This document shows, one piece after another, positions 1-10,599 of a DNA stretch of 64,000 nt (positions are counted from its first letter, which is position 1; every line of letters starts with the position of its first letter). The DNA comes from Ursus arctos. Lineage: Eukaryota > Chordata > Mammalia > Carnivora > Ursidae. Both the position numbers and the translations under genes were made by a program. Where the stretch lies: positions 13,468,566 to 13,532,565 of the forward strand of contig NC_079873.1 of assembly GCF_023065955.2 (NCBI RefSeq), written 5' to 3'. The notes beneath the pieces were generated by a model that worked only from the letters and a program-made list of their open reading frames with translations, did not search any database and had not been told where the DNA came from.

Positions 1-59
1 CATTGACACTGGAGAATTGTCATCTAGTACATAAGATTGTGTAGTGTTCCAGCTGACGC

Positions 60-215
60 ATCTGAAACAGTGTACGGACACATCATCTGGGGAGCTGCTT
101 TAAAACGCGGATTCTGATTCCGTAGCTCTGGGCCGATTTCTAACAAGCATTTTGAACAAGCTCCCAGGTGATGGTGACGCCGGTGGTCTGTGGACCCCAC
201 TTTGACCACAAGCGA
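60..215 (+). mobile_element. MER5A-type hAT DNA transposon relic
   Basis: The stretch reads like the MER5A consensus: CATCTGGGGAGCT near 88, GATTCTGATTCCGTAG near 111, TTTCTAACAAG near 137, CTCCCAGGTGATG near 161 and a GGTCTGTGGACCCCACTTTGA end near 185. MER5A is a short non-autonomous hAT-Charlie element that is long dead. An extra AACAAGC-like piece sits in the middle, so this copy has a small internal insertion or duplication. The family name is from memory. Confidence 0.75.
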
Positions 216-547
216 GAGTTTACGTGACAGTGGGCCAGTGCTGCCGTGTAAATTTGGAACGACCGGAAACTTGACAGCCCCATGGCCAGTTCACTGGATT
301 GGTGTATCCAGCAGCTGAGACCTACAGGAGATGAACAGAGAAATACTGAAGCCTAACTCTGAAGAGCCAGGTGCTAGTCCCAGCGAAGTACCAAGAGACA
401 GTGAGCAAGTCACTTCCTCCCTCAGCCTTGGCAGCTTTTTCATCTTTGGAGCAGAGGGCAGCTTAGAATACTCTAAAGGCTTGCTGTTCCCAGAGTGTCC
501 TCAGCCCCACGTCCTGGGCTGCCTCAGACTTCCTGTGCCCAAAGCCA

Positions 548-606
548 CATTTTAACAAGTTCCCCAGGGGATTCACTTGCATGTTAACATTTGAGAAGTG
601 CTGGGT
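548..606 (+). mobile_element. Short MER5A-like fragment
   Basis: The text TTTTAACAAGTTCCCCAGGG followed by a gap and TTTGAGAAGTGCTGG resembles the right half of a MER5A element. It is short, so a different hAT family is possible. Confidence 0.45.
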
Positions 607-1223
607 TAAGACGCCCTCCTGCTAGAAGATTCTGTTGATCTGGTACATTCTAACTCTAGCTCTGGTGACGGAAATCTCAGAAACAAATCACTCCATTTAT
701 ACAATGGGGATGTCTTCATCAAGAAATCACCTTTTTTTTAGTTTTCCAACATTCATTTTGGTGATTTACAGAGAAGGTCAAACCAGTAAAATTGATTCCA
801 AGCCAGCATTCCCTGCATTTGGGGGATGGGGGGCCGGGGTGTCAGAATCCCCACAGAGTGGTGAACCATATGCATCACTAGATACTGGGGCTCCTCTCCG
901 CTGCGGTCCCTGGAGTGATGACTGCCGCCACCAGCAGCACCTTTCTCGGGCCCTCAGCGAACGGCAGCACGGTGTCCTCAACTTCCCCACACCTGGCAGC
1001 ACCTCCTCCATCTTTCTTCTGTGTTGGTGCACGCTGGCTGGTTTGGGAGGTGGGGTGCGGGCACTTTCCTATGCATCTGCATTCTGGGCTCACCTGCTCT
1101 CGGGTGGGAACTGGAGCTAAAAGTGGAGAACTTTTATTCCGTTGACTCCAAAAGGAAGAAGCAAAATTGTCCCAAGGTTGTAGTTCCATGGAGGATTTTT
1201 CTTTTAATTATAAAAATTTCAGA
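607..1223. other. Unique sequence, no gene recognised
   Basis: I see no repeat family here. Several overlapping open frames cover 635-1189 on both strands (up to 161 codons), but they mask one another in different frames and have no recognisable domain, splice structure or codon signature. A G-rich run near 821-843 has three G tracts, one short of a canonical quadruplex. Confidence 0.4.
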
Positions 1224-1410
1224 GGGGCGCCTGGATGGCTCAGTCAGTTAAGCATCTGACTCTTAATTTCAACTCAGGTCACGATCTCTGGGTCGTGGGA
1301 TCGAGCCCCGCATTAGGCTCCGCACTCAACAGGGAGTCAGGTTGTCCCTCTCCCTCTGATCCCCACACCCCCACCCCGCGCGCATGCGCTCTCTCTCTTC
1401 CTCTCTCTCA

Positions 1411-1453
<43 letters not shown>

Positions 1454-1464
1454 GTAAACTCTTC
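1224..1464 (+). mobile_element. CAN-SINE (tRNA-Lys-derived SINE), full length
   Basis: The element begins GGGGCGCCTGGATGGCTCAG, the tRNA-Lys-derived head with a box A-like segment. A box B-like GGGATCGAGCCCC lies near 1299, then a CT-rich segment and a long AAAT tail (about 1411-1453). It is flanked by an imperfect target-site duplication, AAAAATTTCAGA at 1212-1223 and AAAAAATTCAGA at 1465-1476. CAN-SINEs are pol III-transcribed retroposons limited to Carnivora and mobilised by L1. An open frame at 1235-1417 is simply read through it. Confidence 0.97.
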
Positions 1465-1499
1465 AAAAAATTCAGATACACAAGAAAGATAGAGAATGA

Positions 1500-1935
1500 T
1501 AAACAGCATTTATATTAAGAAATACACAATTACAACTAAGACTAATGTAGACTCCTTCTCAATAGCATCACCTTTTACAACCATACCCTGCAATTTCCTC
1601 TTAATAACTCTCAGGCATGTCTTTATATTATAATATTTATGTGTGTATTCCTAAGCAGCGTTTAGTATTGTTTTTGCTTGGTTTAAAATCTGTATACATT
1701 GTTTTGTGCTCTGTGTATCTTTCTGCAACTTGCCTTTTTCTGCTCAACATTATACATGAAGATTTATTCATACTGTTACTTGGAGATCTCCTTGATTCAT
1801 TTTCCTTGCTGTGTATAGTTTATTATATGAAAGTACTTCCATTTATTGATTCTCCTGTTGATAGACGTAGCAGTTGTTTCTGGTTTCCCCCCTCCCAAGC
1901 AATGCTACAATGAACGTGTCACTTTTGTGCATACA
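1500..1935 (-). mobile_element. Old L1 3'-region fragment
   Basis: The plus strand reads like the reverse complement of an old mammalian L1 3' region: a CTGCAACTTGCCTTTTTCTGCTCAACAT segment, a TTTATTGATTCTCCTGTTGATAGACG segment, then AATGCTACAATGAACGTG and TACATGTGCGAG. It is heavily diverged. The 98-codon frame at 1617-1913 lies inside it and has no function. Confidence 0.75.
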
Positions 1936-1949
1936 TGTGCGAGTTTTTC

Positions 1950-2150
1950 AGGGCAGTGTTTTTCACAGAGAGTGTTGTGACCCATTCGTGGGTCATGAAC
2001 TCAAACCAATGGGTTGCAACTACACTGAAAAAAAATGAATAGAATAGAATACATTGGAAAACCCCAGAATATGCTGCCCGCGGTAAGAGGAGTTACTGTT
2101 TCATTGAACTTATTTCAGTTACAAGGTGACAGAGTTTACTTTGACCACCC
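1950..2150. mobile_element. Ancient interspersed repeat (hAT-like), unnamed
   Basis: The segment GTGGGTCATGAACTCAAACC followed by GGGTTGCAAC and an AATAGAATAGAATAC run resembles an ancient mammalian DNA-transposon family whose copies carry GTGGGTCGTGAAATCAAT and an AATGAAATAGAATAG tract. I do not recall the family name with confidence. Confidence 0.5.
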
Positions 2151-2950
2151 CGTTACTTTATAATTGAAACAAGTTTAAGGAAATTGAACTTACTGTGTGG
2201 GTCATGGTTGACCTAGGGACGGGCTTGCTGAGTTGAAGACTGGGGTATCTTTGGCTTTTCTAGAGCTTGCCAGATTCCTCTCCCAAGTGTACTAGTTCAC
2301 ACGTATATGAGTTTTTAGGTTGAAAAGCTCAAGAAGAAATAGACCCCAAGGACAGATGGAAGCCAGAGAATAAAAAAAGAGTAAAGCTTAAAGTTTCCAC
2401 CTTCTTTGCTCCTCTTAACCCTGCGTAAACATTGTGGGTTTTCTTGACCTTGTAAATTTGCTTTTAATCTTAAAACAGAAAAAAGCTTAGAAGGAAATTC
2501 CTCATCTTCCTGTCTCTCTCGCCTCAGTTCAGGAAGGGGTGAGCTGGAAGGAGGTATCCATTAATAACAAGTCTGAGGAGAGCTGTGGCTAACCTTTGCT
2601 CTCTAGCTGCTGTGGGCAGTTTTTCAAAGTTGGACAAAGATGTCTCTGGATCAGCGGTGCCATTGTTTCTTATTTAGAAATGAAGCAGGGAATTGGAGAG
2701 CCCAAGGAGCTATGCTCCCATAGTGCATCTCTCTGGGGAGGGGGGCTGGTCAGTTCCTGCTCCAGTCCTGAACCCCCTGGAAAGCCACACCCTGTGTGAG
2801 CTGATTGTTGTCTGACTTGCGCCCTTTTATCCTGGAGATGTGTATCTGTGTGTTCCCTCGCTCTATGCACTGCATAAGCAAGACCAAGAGATGGGAAGAA
2901 GGCAGGCTTGGGGGCCCCCCTCCATGCCCGTGCCCAGCACCTACCATTCC
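2151..2950. other. Unique sequence, no feature recognised
   Basis: Nothing identifiable as a gene or repeat. Short open frames on both strands at 2596-2954 overlap each other and show no domain. Confidence 0.35.
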
Positions 2951-2954
2951 TCAT

Positions 2955-3050
2955 CTCAAGTCATCCTGGCAACCCCTTTCTGCAGATGATGAAACTGAGG
3001 CTCGGAGTTTAGTTGACTTTCCCAGGTCACTCATCCAATAGGATAGAACT
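2955..3050 (-). mobile_element. MIR SINE fragment
   Basis: GCAGATGATGAAACTGAGGC and CCCAGGTCACTCA are the reverse complement of the MIR core and its flank. MIR is a tRNA-derived SINE, long extinct and shared by all mammals. Confidence 0.75.
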
Positions 3051-3061
3051 CCTAACCTTAC

Positions 3062-3305
3062 GGAGACCTTTCTGTACGCCAGGCATTATTCTAAGCACCT
3101 TATACAATTTTCTCTTTAAATCTTTATCACATCCCAATAAGGGTAGGTACCATTATTATCCCACCTTTACAGATGAGGAAACAGACACACCAAAAGGTTA
3201 ATTGGCCTAAAATTGCATAACCACTGAGTGCAAAAGCCCAAATTTGAACCCAGAAACTTTAGTTCTGACTTAAGTATTCAAATTCTTAACTCCTTGTGAT
3301 CCTCT
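3062..3305 (-). mobile_element. MIR SINE, near full length
   Basis: The order of motifs is that of a complete minus-strand MIR: CGCCAGGCATTATTCTAAGC near 3077, ATTATTATCCCACCTTTACA near 3151, GATGAGGAAACAGACACACC near 3173 and a final AATTTGAACCCAGAAAC near 3240. Two minus-strand MIRs lie back to back here (see 2955-3050). Confidence 0.9.
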
Positions 3306-3449
3306 CTCTGTGAGAGTCAAACCTGTAGGTGATGACATCAAGTGAGCATGTTTACTGAGTTATTGCCTGACAAGTCACCCAGTGTTCCGGCACTTGACAT
3401 TTTCCATCTGTTGAATGGGGATCCTGCTCTGTTATGTATTTTAGGTATG

Positions 3450-3472
3450 CCCGCCCGCCCTCCCTCCCTCCC
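3450..3472 (-). other. Six-tract G-quadruplex motif (minus strand)
   Basis: The plus strand has six consecutive C triplets separated by single bases (G, G, T, T, T). The minus strand therefore has six GGG tracts with one-base loops, more than the four needed for a quadruplex and of the loop type known to form very stable parallel structures. The plus strand could form an i-motif. Formation in cells is inference. Confidence 0.8.
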
Positions 3473-3691
3473 TTCCAACATTTACCAATAGGTAAGGGGG
3501 ATGAGCTCTGCCCACAGGAATTTGGGACAAGCATGTACCATAGAGGAGAAACAATGTGGTCACAATGACAGTGGCCATGTGTACTTAAGGGCTGAGATGA
3601 GTGGATGGCACAGAGATCAGAGGAGGAAGAGCTGGGTGAGGCTGGGGGATAGCCTTGCAGACTTCATTGTCAGATCTCAGTTCACTTAAAA

Positions 3692-3886
3692 CAGTAGACA
3701 TCAAACTTGAACGTGCATCAGAATCATCTGGAAGACTTTTTAAAATACGGATGGCTGGACTCTAGCTCCCTCCCCCCACCAACACCTCCTCCCTAAGTTT
3801 CTGATTCAGTAGGACAGGAGTTAAGGCCTGAGGATTTGCATTACTAACAGGCTCCTGCTGCTGGTACCACGCTTGGGAAATCACTG
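3692..3886 (+). mobile_element. MER5A hAT DNA transposon, near full length
   Basis: It starts CAGTAGACATCAAACTTGAA, a decayed terminal repeat, then CATCAGAATCATCTGG, GTTTCTGATTCAGTAGGACA, GCCTGAGGATTTGCAT, and ends TTGGGAAATCACTG. The order and length fit MER5A. A C-rich insertion sits at about 3771-3793. Confidence 0.85.
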
Positions 3887-3949
3887 ACTTAAACAGTAGG
3901 TAAGATTTACGAAAGTGCAAGAAAAAGGAAATGAGTGGGATCTGTGTGT

Positions 3950-4370
3950 TAGTGAGAGTAGGTTAGCTGTGACGACAAACAAGCCCTAAAGTCTTTGTGG
4001 CATAACGCAGTAAAGTTTTCCTATTTGTGTTACAGTCTAGTGTGGGTTGAGAGGGGAGCACTGTGCTCCACTCAGGCATTCAGGGGGCCCAGGTTCCTTC
4101 TGTCTGCGGCTCTACCACTCCCTGGGGACCTCGAGTCCTCCATTAGAGCATCTGAATCTAGCAGCAGTTGAGGGAAGAGAGACTGGAGGATTATGCAGAT
4201 GGCTTTTATGTGCCAGGCTTAAAGGAGAAATAGGCCACTTCTACCCACGTGCCATTGGCCAGAACTCAGTTATACAGTTTCACGTGACTGCAAGGGAGTC
4301 TGGGAAATGTATCCCAGCCATGTGCGTGGGTAGAAAAGAGAACAGAGAATGAGTAGGTAGCAGTCTCGGC
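3950..4370. mobile_element. Ancient mammalian interspersed repeat, unnamed
   Basis: Phrases typical of a common mammalian repeat occur in order: TGTGGCATAACGCAGTAAAG, CACTCAGGCATTCAGGGGGC, GCCATTGGCCAGAACTCAGT and GCAAGGGAGTCTGGGAAATG. I recognise the pattern but cannot name the family safely. The 101-codon frame at 4047-4352 is inside it. Confidence 0.55.
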
Positions 4371-4964
4371 CACAGCCTGTTTCAGGGTCCACAAGGAGTT
4401 TGGTTTGACTGGAAAACAACATTCGTGTTGATAGAATAAATGCAAGTTTCATGCTTTTTTCTGGGAAATTTACTGTGGACAGTTCAGGTCATTATTTAGC
4501 ATCATTGGAGTGGAGATGTAGAGTGGGCAAAAACAGTCCCCACATTTTTGCCCAGATGCTCTTCACTGAAAACTCGAACAGGTGATTTTATAAAATTACG
4601 TACCTTCTCAGTACGTGATGTTTTTTTCCCCTCTATAAAAATCAGAATAAGATACATGAAAATTGTTGGCCCAGCACCAAGTACATAACAACAGAGTAGT
4701 TATTTTGGTGTTTTCTGCACTTTGATGGACAGACATAGCCAAGCTGTTGTGGCATTGGGAGCCTCTTCATGTGAACAGCTGTTGGAATCGGCTCCAGCAC
4801 ACAGGCGCAAGGCCCCTCTCGGCAGTTGGGTGGCTGTTCCGAAGGCTGCAGCATTCTGCCTCAGACATACCACAGGGAATCAGGCTGGCCCAGCAGGGCC
4901 CAAGGAAGCAGCCTAGGCCTGAGACCACGATTCATTAAATACTTCGTTTCTGGAAGCAACACCA

Positions 4965-5090
4965 GTACCCAGTTGGGTGACTTTGGTCTTTGTGCCTCAG
5001 TTTTCCTCATGTGTGAAAAGGGGGCAAGTCATATTAACTACCTCATGCGGTTGGTGTGACAGTGGGACTGAGAAAAAGCTAAGTACTGGG
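4965..5090 (+). mobile_element. MIR SINE fragment
   Basis: GGGTGACTTTGGTCTTTGTG, CCTCAGTTTTCCTCATGTG and ACTACCTCATGCGGTTGGTG match the sense MIR core and right half. It is one of the few plus-strand MIRs in the window. Confidence 0.85.
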
Positions 5091-5094
5091 AAGT

Positions 5095-6195
5095 GTTGGA
5101 TGAACACTTGAGAATTTCTTAGCCCCTTGTGGTACTTGCCCTTTCTCCCTCTTGGCGTCATTAGCTGAGGCCAATATGGAGGTTCTTGGAGTGTATAATC
5201 CCCTTAGCCTCTGTTTGGTCTTAGGATGGCCATGCCGGGCCTGACAGAGCCCCGCCCTCTCCCCATAGCTCGAGGCTCAGGGATTCTGGGGCCCCTGAAC
5301 TATTGAAGGGCACGAATGCAGTCTGAGGGGGGAGGTGGTGAGGAATTGTCTGAGTTTTCTCCAGGCTGCGCCTACATGTTGGCTGAGTGGACTCAGCAAC
5401 AGAGATGAAAGTCTCCTGGGCTCCTTGACAGCAGCACTAAGGCCCTGAAGGGCCCCCCACCAATGCCCCCGCTGTCCCAACACCAGTGCAAATCTCCTTC
5501 ATTTCACCTTGTTCTTTGCTCCCCTCAGGTCTGGGTCCTTTAAAAGCCTTTCTCTCCCCCTGTTCAAACGGTGTAATTGCGGGTGATTGAAACCACATTT
5601 TTAGATGTGTCAAAATCAGTTCAGCCTTTAGAAAGAAATCATAATATAAATTGGATCATATATCCTAAGTGAATGCCACCAGCTAATTCGTTTGTTAGGC
5701 CGTTCAGCTACATGGGATTAAGTGAGTGTTTACTCTCAGCAGCTGCATGTGGGTCTCATTAATGCACACTCTGGTATGGCTTGTGCCTAATATCTTGTCA
5801 AGTAGGGGAGCTTCTAGAAGGCCCTCGCAAACCACCGAACTGCAGGGAGCCGTTACTTCTCCAGCAGCCTCTAGTGATTAATGGGGTGGGGCTGGGGGAG
5901 CTGGCTGCTTTTCTTTGACTTGATGTTCCAGAAACTTGGTGTCTTGCACTTCCATTGGCCTCTCTCTAAAGCAGAGGAGGGCAAAAGGAGGGCCTGCACA
6001 TCTGCTTTAGTACAAAGGGACACATATTTGGAATCCGGTTGTGTCTAAGTGGGCATGAGGGGCTAGAAGAAAATCTATTTTAGGACATCCCTGCCCCTTT
6101 CTGAAATGCATGCTCATTAAGCTCTGCACGGCCTCAGAAAGGCTGTGGTCTGTACCCTCATTAGTCCAAGCGGGGATCAGGGTGCCAAGAGCGCC
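5095..6195. other. Unique sequence, no feature recognised
   Basis: No repeat or exon recognised. Short frames at 5277-5483 and 6007-6198 (minus) have no domain. Confidence 0.35.
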
Positions 6196-6199
6196 CATG

Positions 6200-6294
6200 T
6201 CACATTCTCAGGCCCCACCCCAGATCTACTGAACAGAACCCGACTTCTTGTGCGCAGTGCGTGTGCATGAAAACGTAACACATGCGGCTCGAAA
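6200..6294 (-). mobile_element. MER5A-like fragment
   Basis: TCTCAGGCCCCACCCCAGAT followed by CTACTGAACAGAACC is the reverse complement of the MER5A middle, with a decayed tail up to the MER20 that follows. Confidence 0.6.
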
Positions 6295-6295
6295 C

Positions 6296-6497
6296 CATTG
6301 TTCTCAGCCTTAGCTGCACGTTGGGTTCATCGGGAGGGGTTTGCTTTGTTTTGGTTTGTTTTAGTGCTGGTGTGTGCATCTCGCCCCCCCTCCCCCCAGA
6401 GATTCAAAAGCAGTTGGTTTAGAATGTGGCTGGTTACCGGGGTTTTTCAAAGCTCCCCAGGCGATTCTCACGTGTAACCAAGGTGAGGAAGCACTAC
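6296..6497 (+). mobile_element. MER20-type hAT DNA transposon
   Basis: It begins CATTGTTCTCAGCCTTAGCT, close to the MER20 start CAGTGGTTCTCAACCTTGGC, then has TCGCCCCCCCTCCCCCCAGA, a TTTTTCAAAGCTCCCCAGGC segment, and a right end GGTGAGGAAGCACTACTC. The central GTTTTGTTTTGGTTTG stretch is a T/G-rich expansion. MER20 copies are known to act as regulatory sequences in uterine tissue of placental mammals; nothing here shows that this copy does. Confidence 0.8.
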
Positions 6498-6499
6498 TC

Positions 6500-7477
6500 T
6501 TAACGGGCGTGCCTCGGTCCCCCCTTCCCATTTTTTAGGGGAGGTTACAGGGCCTGGTTAACAGGTGGCTGGGAGGCCTTGAGAGGTAACACTGGACCAG
6601 CCAGCGCCCTGTGGGCCCCAGAGGCCCCTCTTCCTTCCTGCCTTCGCCACATTTCCCTCTGCCCTTCCCGGCTTCCCGAAAAGAGCAGTTTCTCTTGGTC
6701 CCAAGTAAGAGAATGTTGGGAATGGATGGTAAGGAGGTTTGGGAAATCCATACGCACTATTTTCATCCAGAACTCTCTGGTTGACTGTCTTTGTGCTTTT
6801 GCAACAATACAGAGAGCTTCATGGGTTCCCGTTGTTTTGTTTTCTTTTGATCCTAGTTCATTTGTTCATTTGTTTGGAACTGCTGGCCAGTGGGAGCCCA
6901 AGTGTGGGGAAGAATGAGTTTGGAAACGTTTCCTTCCTGGTACTTGTGCTGGAATCCAGACTCGTGTTGTGTCTCTGGACTTTCGGATGTGTGTGTGGAC
7001 ACGAGACTTGTCTTTTCTAAGGGGTCGGTGAGGTGTTTTTAAATAGGTCTCCTAGTTTGCGCAGCGCACACAAAGTTGGCCGTTGGCTGAGACTCATTTC
7101 TTCCAGCTTCTCCCCACTGAGCACAGCTAGAAACCCGGGAAGTAATGCAGGAGACTCAGTAATGCTAAGTCCTCCGCCCAAGGCTAACTACCACCCTCGC
7201 TTCTGACATCCTACTGTTCTTTGGTCGCTTTTGCGAGTTTTGGGGAAATGAATGGCTCAGTTTGTACTCGTTTGTGTCTGGCTTCTTCTGCTGGGTATTG
7301 TGTTTGTGTCGTTGTAGATTATTGTAAGAAAGGATTTTGACCGAATAGTGATCTTGGTCTCTGGGAGGAGTTAGGACTTGAGTAAAACTAAGTTTTGCAG
7401 CAGTTTACATTTTTTTTTCTTACTTTAGAAGCATAAGACCTGTTCAGTGAATGAGATTTGAAAAATAAAGATCAACA
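6500..7477. other. Unique sequence, no feature recognised
   Basis: No repeat or exon recognised. Frames of 112 and 93 codons at 6579-7020 overlap in different frames and the minus strand is also open at 6545-6766, which suggests chance. Confidence 0.35.
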
Positions 7478-7502
7478 AAATAATAAAATAATAAAAATAA
7501 TC
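7478..7502 (+). repeat. A/T-rich simple repeat, (TAAAA)n-like
   Basis: Imperfect repeats of AATAATAAAATAATAAAA just before an old L1 fragment. Confidence 0.8.
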
Positions 7503-7722
7503 TCTAAATCTGTCACCCAAAGAGAATCTCTCGGTATTTTTGTGTATATCCTCCAGGTTTCCCCTGTACACATTTGAGTAAAATGGGCTTACGGTCTACA
7601 TACTGCTTTTTAAACAGCCTTTTTTCACTTATTAGAACAAGAATAGCTTACTCTGTCACCAAATATTCTTCTGCAGTGTCTCCTTTAGTGGTTACATGGT
7701 TGGTCTTTGCATAGCAAAATCA
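7503..7722 (-). mobile_element. Old L1 3'-region fragment
   Basis: TTTTGTGTATATCCTCCAGG, CATACTGCTTTTTAAACAGC, CACTTATTAGAACAAG and TATTCTTCTGCAGTGTCTCC are read as a diverged reverse-complement L1 3' region of the same type as at 1500 and 59620. Confidence 0.65.
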
Positions 7723-7724
7723 GG

Positions 7725-9500
7725 CTTAATGTGTTTTAAACTTTTTTTAACATGAGATTTATGAGCTGCCTTAAACAGCTTTTTATTGTCATAAAAATTC
7801 AATCAGTCAGTAACATTGCCAACTCTTTTGAAGGAAAACAGGCTTTAATTTTTGTCCTGATGGTGTATTTGACTGCCCCCAGCTTGCGGGTGCCAGTTGG
7901 TATCTGCCGGGTGGTAAGAAGCTGGGTGGGCGTGGTTGTCAAATGGGAATATCTGCACGTGCTTCTGAAATGAAGGCCGGTAGTAGGGGCCTAATGTCCT
8001 ACTCTCTGGTTATTTTCAGCAAATCAGGAGCTAAGGGGTGATTTTTCACTAACTCCCCTTCAGGTCAGAATTATGCATTTTCTCTTTCCTGCCTGCCAAA
8101 AAGTCAAACTGTGCCTGTTAGGCATTACGGACACAAGATTCTAATTTTGAAGGCACACCTTTTAAATTTTGTGAAATAATCTGTTAACTAGCACCTGTGG
8201 GCATTGCTTGACTGTTTCCCATGTTACGGAGAGGGATTAAACGGTAGTCAGATCCCTAATTCTTATGCAGTCTTTTAACTGAGGGCCAAAGAGACAGGTG
8301 GACATTGTAGTTTTTATAGGGATGCTATTGGAATGTTTATAAACCACAGAACTACTTTGGAGAACTTTAAAGCACTTTAGCCAATAAGCTCATTAATGAT
8401 GAGGAGAAGGAAATAAAATTTCATTGTCTTCATACGCATGCTATGGCTGAAGTCCAAGTAATTTTGGCTCATATCAACATTTGCTGGCTAGCAGTTTGAG
8501 AACAAATAGACACAGTATTAGCAAGATTTTGAGTCAACAGTAAAATTTGGACTTTGGCCACAGACACACACAGACATACACACACACCACGCAGGGTGGG
8601 GAGGGAGAATTTTCTAGTCCTCTTTTCTTTAATCATAAAACAACATGTGCCCTAAAGAGGTATAACTATTTCTGCTTAGAAAGGTCTTTATTGATTCCGT
8701 ACGGTAAGTTATTGGCCTTCCTAGGAGTGCAGAGGTGTTTAAACTTCATTGCTGGTCCAGGCTCTCGTCCCCAGCCTTTTTGAGGTGATGTTTAAAATCA
8801 GGTTTTGAATTGCTTCTTTCTGACCCTCTTGTGAAGTGAAATAGAGCAGTATATTTTCATTCATGGCAACCCGCGGGTAAGATGCCAGAGAGAAACAGGT
8901 TCCAGGATGTTTGTAATTACACTAGAAAACGTTTTAGGAGGAACTTTTCGTAGTGATCGCAGTGTCTCCAAAAGTTTTCATTGCTCTCTAGGGAAAAAAA
9001 AAAAAATCTTTCGAGTTGTTAGATATTCGTTTTAGAGGCAAGGGCACCGCGGTACTGCCTAATGCCACGTAACTGTCTCTCTCCAGCTCTGGGGCTTTGG
9101 AGCATTTCATGGGTGTTATGTAATTCTAGAGGTGGATGGAATTTCTGAGATGATATTCTGGGAGGACGTGATTTTAGATCTCCGTGTTTGCTCTTCTGAG
9201 AACGAGAATTATCCAGCTCCCTTTCTCCTCCCGTGAATACCCGCCATGGTTGGGGACCATTTTGTGAATTCCAGCTCATGCAATGTCATTTCGGGATGTG
9301 TGAACCCAGCGTGCACTCAGAGGGTGAGATGTCTGTGTTCCCCAGACCTGCTTATGGCAACTACGTTCCTCATGAATGAGGTTCCTCTCTCTGTTTCACA
9401 CTTTCTTTACTTTGGTCTCTTACCTCTGGGTTTTAAGGAGCAGGAGCTTTCTAGGAAGGTGAGAATTTCTGTCATCTGTGTCCTGAGGAGAGGGGAGTCG
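7725..9500. other. Unique sequence with one short CA tract
   Basis: Apart from a CA-rich tract at about 8562-8592 and an A13 run at about 8993-9006 I recognise nothing. The part from about 8010 to 8540 is AT-balanced, free of identifiable repeats and worth a conservation check. Confidence 0.35.
8562..8592 (+). repeat. Imperfect (CA)n microsatellite
   Basis: CACAGACACACACAGACATA followed by CACACACACCAC; short and interrupted. Confidence 0.85.
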
Positions 9501-9504
9501 AAGG

Positions 9505-9640
9505 TGCATATGTGTGCGTGTGCACATGCATTCACGTGTGCAAATATGTGTGCACATGTGTATTCGTTTGGCGCACACGCACGTACCCATGTGTACGTGT
9601 GTGTGCGCACCTGCGAACCTGTGTTTATATGTGCATGTTG
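9505..9640. repeat. Degenerate (TG)n alternating purine-pyrimidine tract
   Basis: For about 135 bases nearly every step alternates pyrimidine and purine, with TG, CA, CG and TA dinucleotides mixed (for example GTGCATATGTGTGCGTGTGC). It is a decayed TG/CA repeat. Because stop codons are rare in such sequence, both strands stay open (frames of 160 and 103 codons cross it); these are not genes. Confidence 0.85.
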
Positions 9641-9720
9641 TACATTCTTAGGTCTATCTTGTGCCCTCCAGATGTGTCTGAAGGCATTAAGGCTATTGTC
9701 TAGGTATAATAGTAACAAGA

Positions 9721-9930
9721 ATAGCTGATCTTTATGAAGTACCGTGTTTCACGCACTGTTCTTGTAAAATTTAGTCCTTATAGTGCACCTAATGAAGTAG
9801 ACACTGTTGCTATCCCCATTTTTCAGATGATGAAACTCAGGCACAGAGAGGTGAAGAAACCTGCATGAGGTCACACAGCTTGGAAGTGGCAAAGCTGGGC
9901 TTCAAACCCAGGCTGGCCTTCCCCAGCTCT
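9721..9930 (-). mobile_element. MIR SINE, near full length
   Basis: CCCCATTTTTCAGATGATGA, AACTCAGGCACAGAGAGGTG, GGTCACACAGCTTGGAAGTG and CTTCAAACCCAGGCTGG are the reverse-complement MIR in correct order. Confidence 0.92.
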
Positions 9931-9934
9931 TACT

Positions 9935-10330
9935 TGGCGTGTGAAACTGAAAAGGATGTTCCTGGGGGGAGCGAGACCTCCTTGCCTTCTTCCAGTTAAA
10001 GCTGAGTCTTGTTATGATGCAGCGCAGTGACCGATGGCTGCGGGCCTGATGTTTTACCCAGCTGTGCCAGAGGCGGACTTGGGTACCTGGGAACCTAGGG
10101 CAGTAGCATTCGGGCGTTAGCATCAGAGGCCCCCGGCGTAGCATGTCGGTGTGCTCGGGGGCCTGTCGTCCTCTCGAGGGCTGCTTTTCTGGTGCCTGTT
10201 TTCAGTATTAGATTGTATAAATGAGACATCTCCTGTCCTTGATCACTTCCTATTGCTCCCTTCCCTTCCCTTTATTTCCTTTGCTATAATATGCTTAAGT
10301 ATGTGCTTGAGGAACCAGGAGAGAAAAGGG
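9935..10330. other. Unique sequence, no feature recognised
   Basis: Nothing identifiable as gene or repeat. Confidence 0.35.
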
Positions 10331-10384
10331 AGGCATATCATTTATATGAAGTTCAAACCCAGGGAAAGCTAATCCACAGAGTTA

Positions 10385-10595
10385 GAGGTTAGAAGAGTGG
10401 TTATCCTGGGAGGGGAGTATTCTTGGAAGGGGCCCGAAGCGGTCTGCTGGAGCACTGGAAATAGTCCGTATTTTCACCCAAACACTGCTAACGTGGCTGT
10501 GGATGTATGTAACGGTTGTTGGAGCTGTACACTTCAGATTGATGCGTTTTACTGTATGTCTGCAAAACCTCCACAACAGAGTAAATGGAAATGGA
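10385..10595 (+). mobile_element. Old L1 3' end fragment
   Basis: GAAGAGTGGTTATCCTGGGA, TGGAAATAGTCCGTATTTT, GAGCTGTACACTTCAGATTG and TTTTACTGTATGTCTGCAAA follow the order of the 3' UTR of old L1 families, in which a GAGCTGTACACTTAAGATTT-like phrase is typical. It is unusual here in lying on the plus strand. Confidence 0.6.
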
Positions 10596-10599
10596 GGCA

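Noticed and set aside
635..1120. 161-codon open frame on the plus strand
   Set aside because: Both strands and three frames are open here at once, there is no recognisable domain, and no splice or start context supports it.
1224..1330. tRNA-like promoter boxes
   Set aside because: They belong to the tRNA-Lys-derived head of a CAN-SINE, as in the other nine copies; there is no foldable tRNA.
9246..9728. 160-codon plus frame and 103-codon minus frame
   Set aside because: Both run through the degenerate TG tract, which lacks stops for compositional reasons; the cysteine- and valine-rich stretch reflects TGT and GTG codons.
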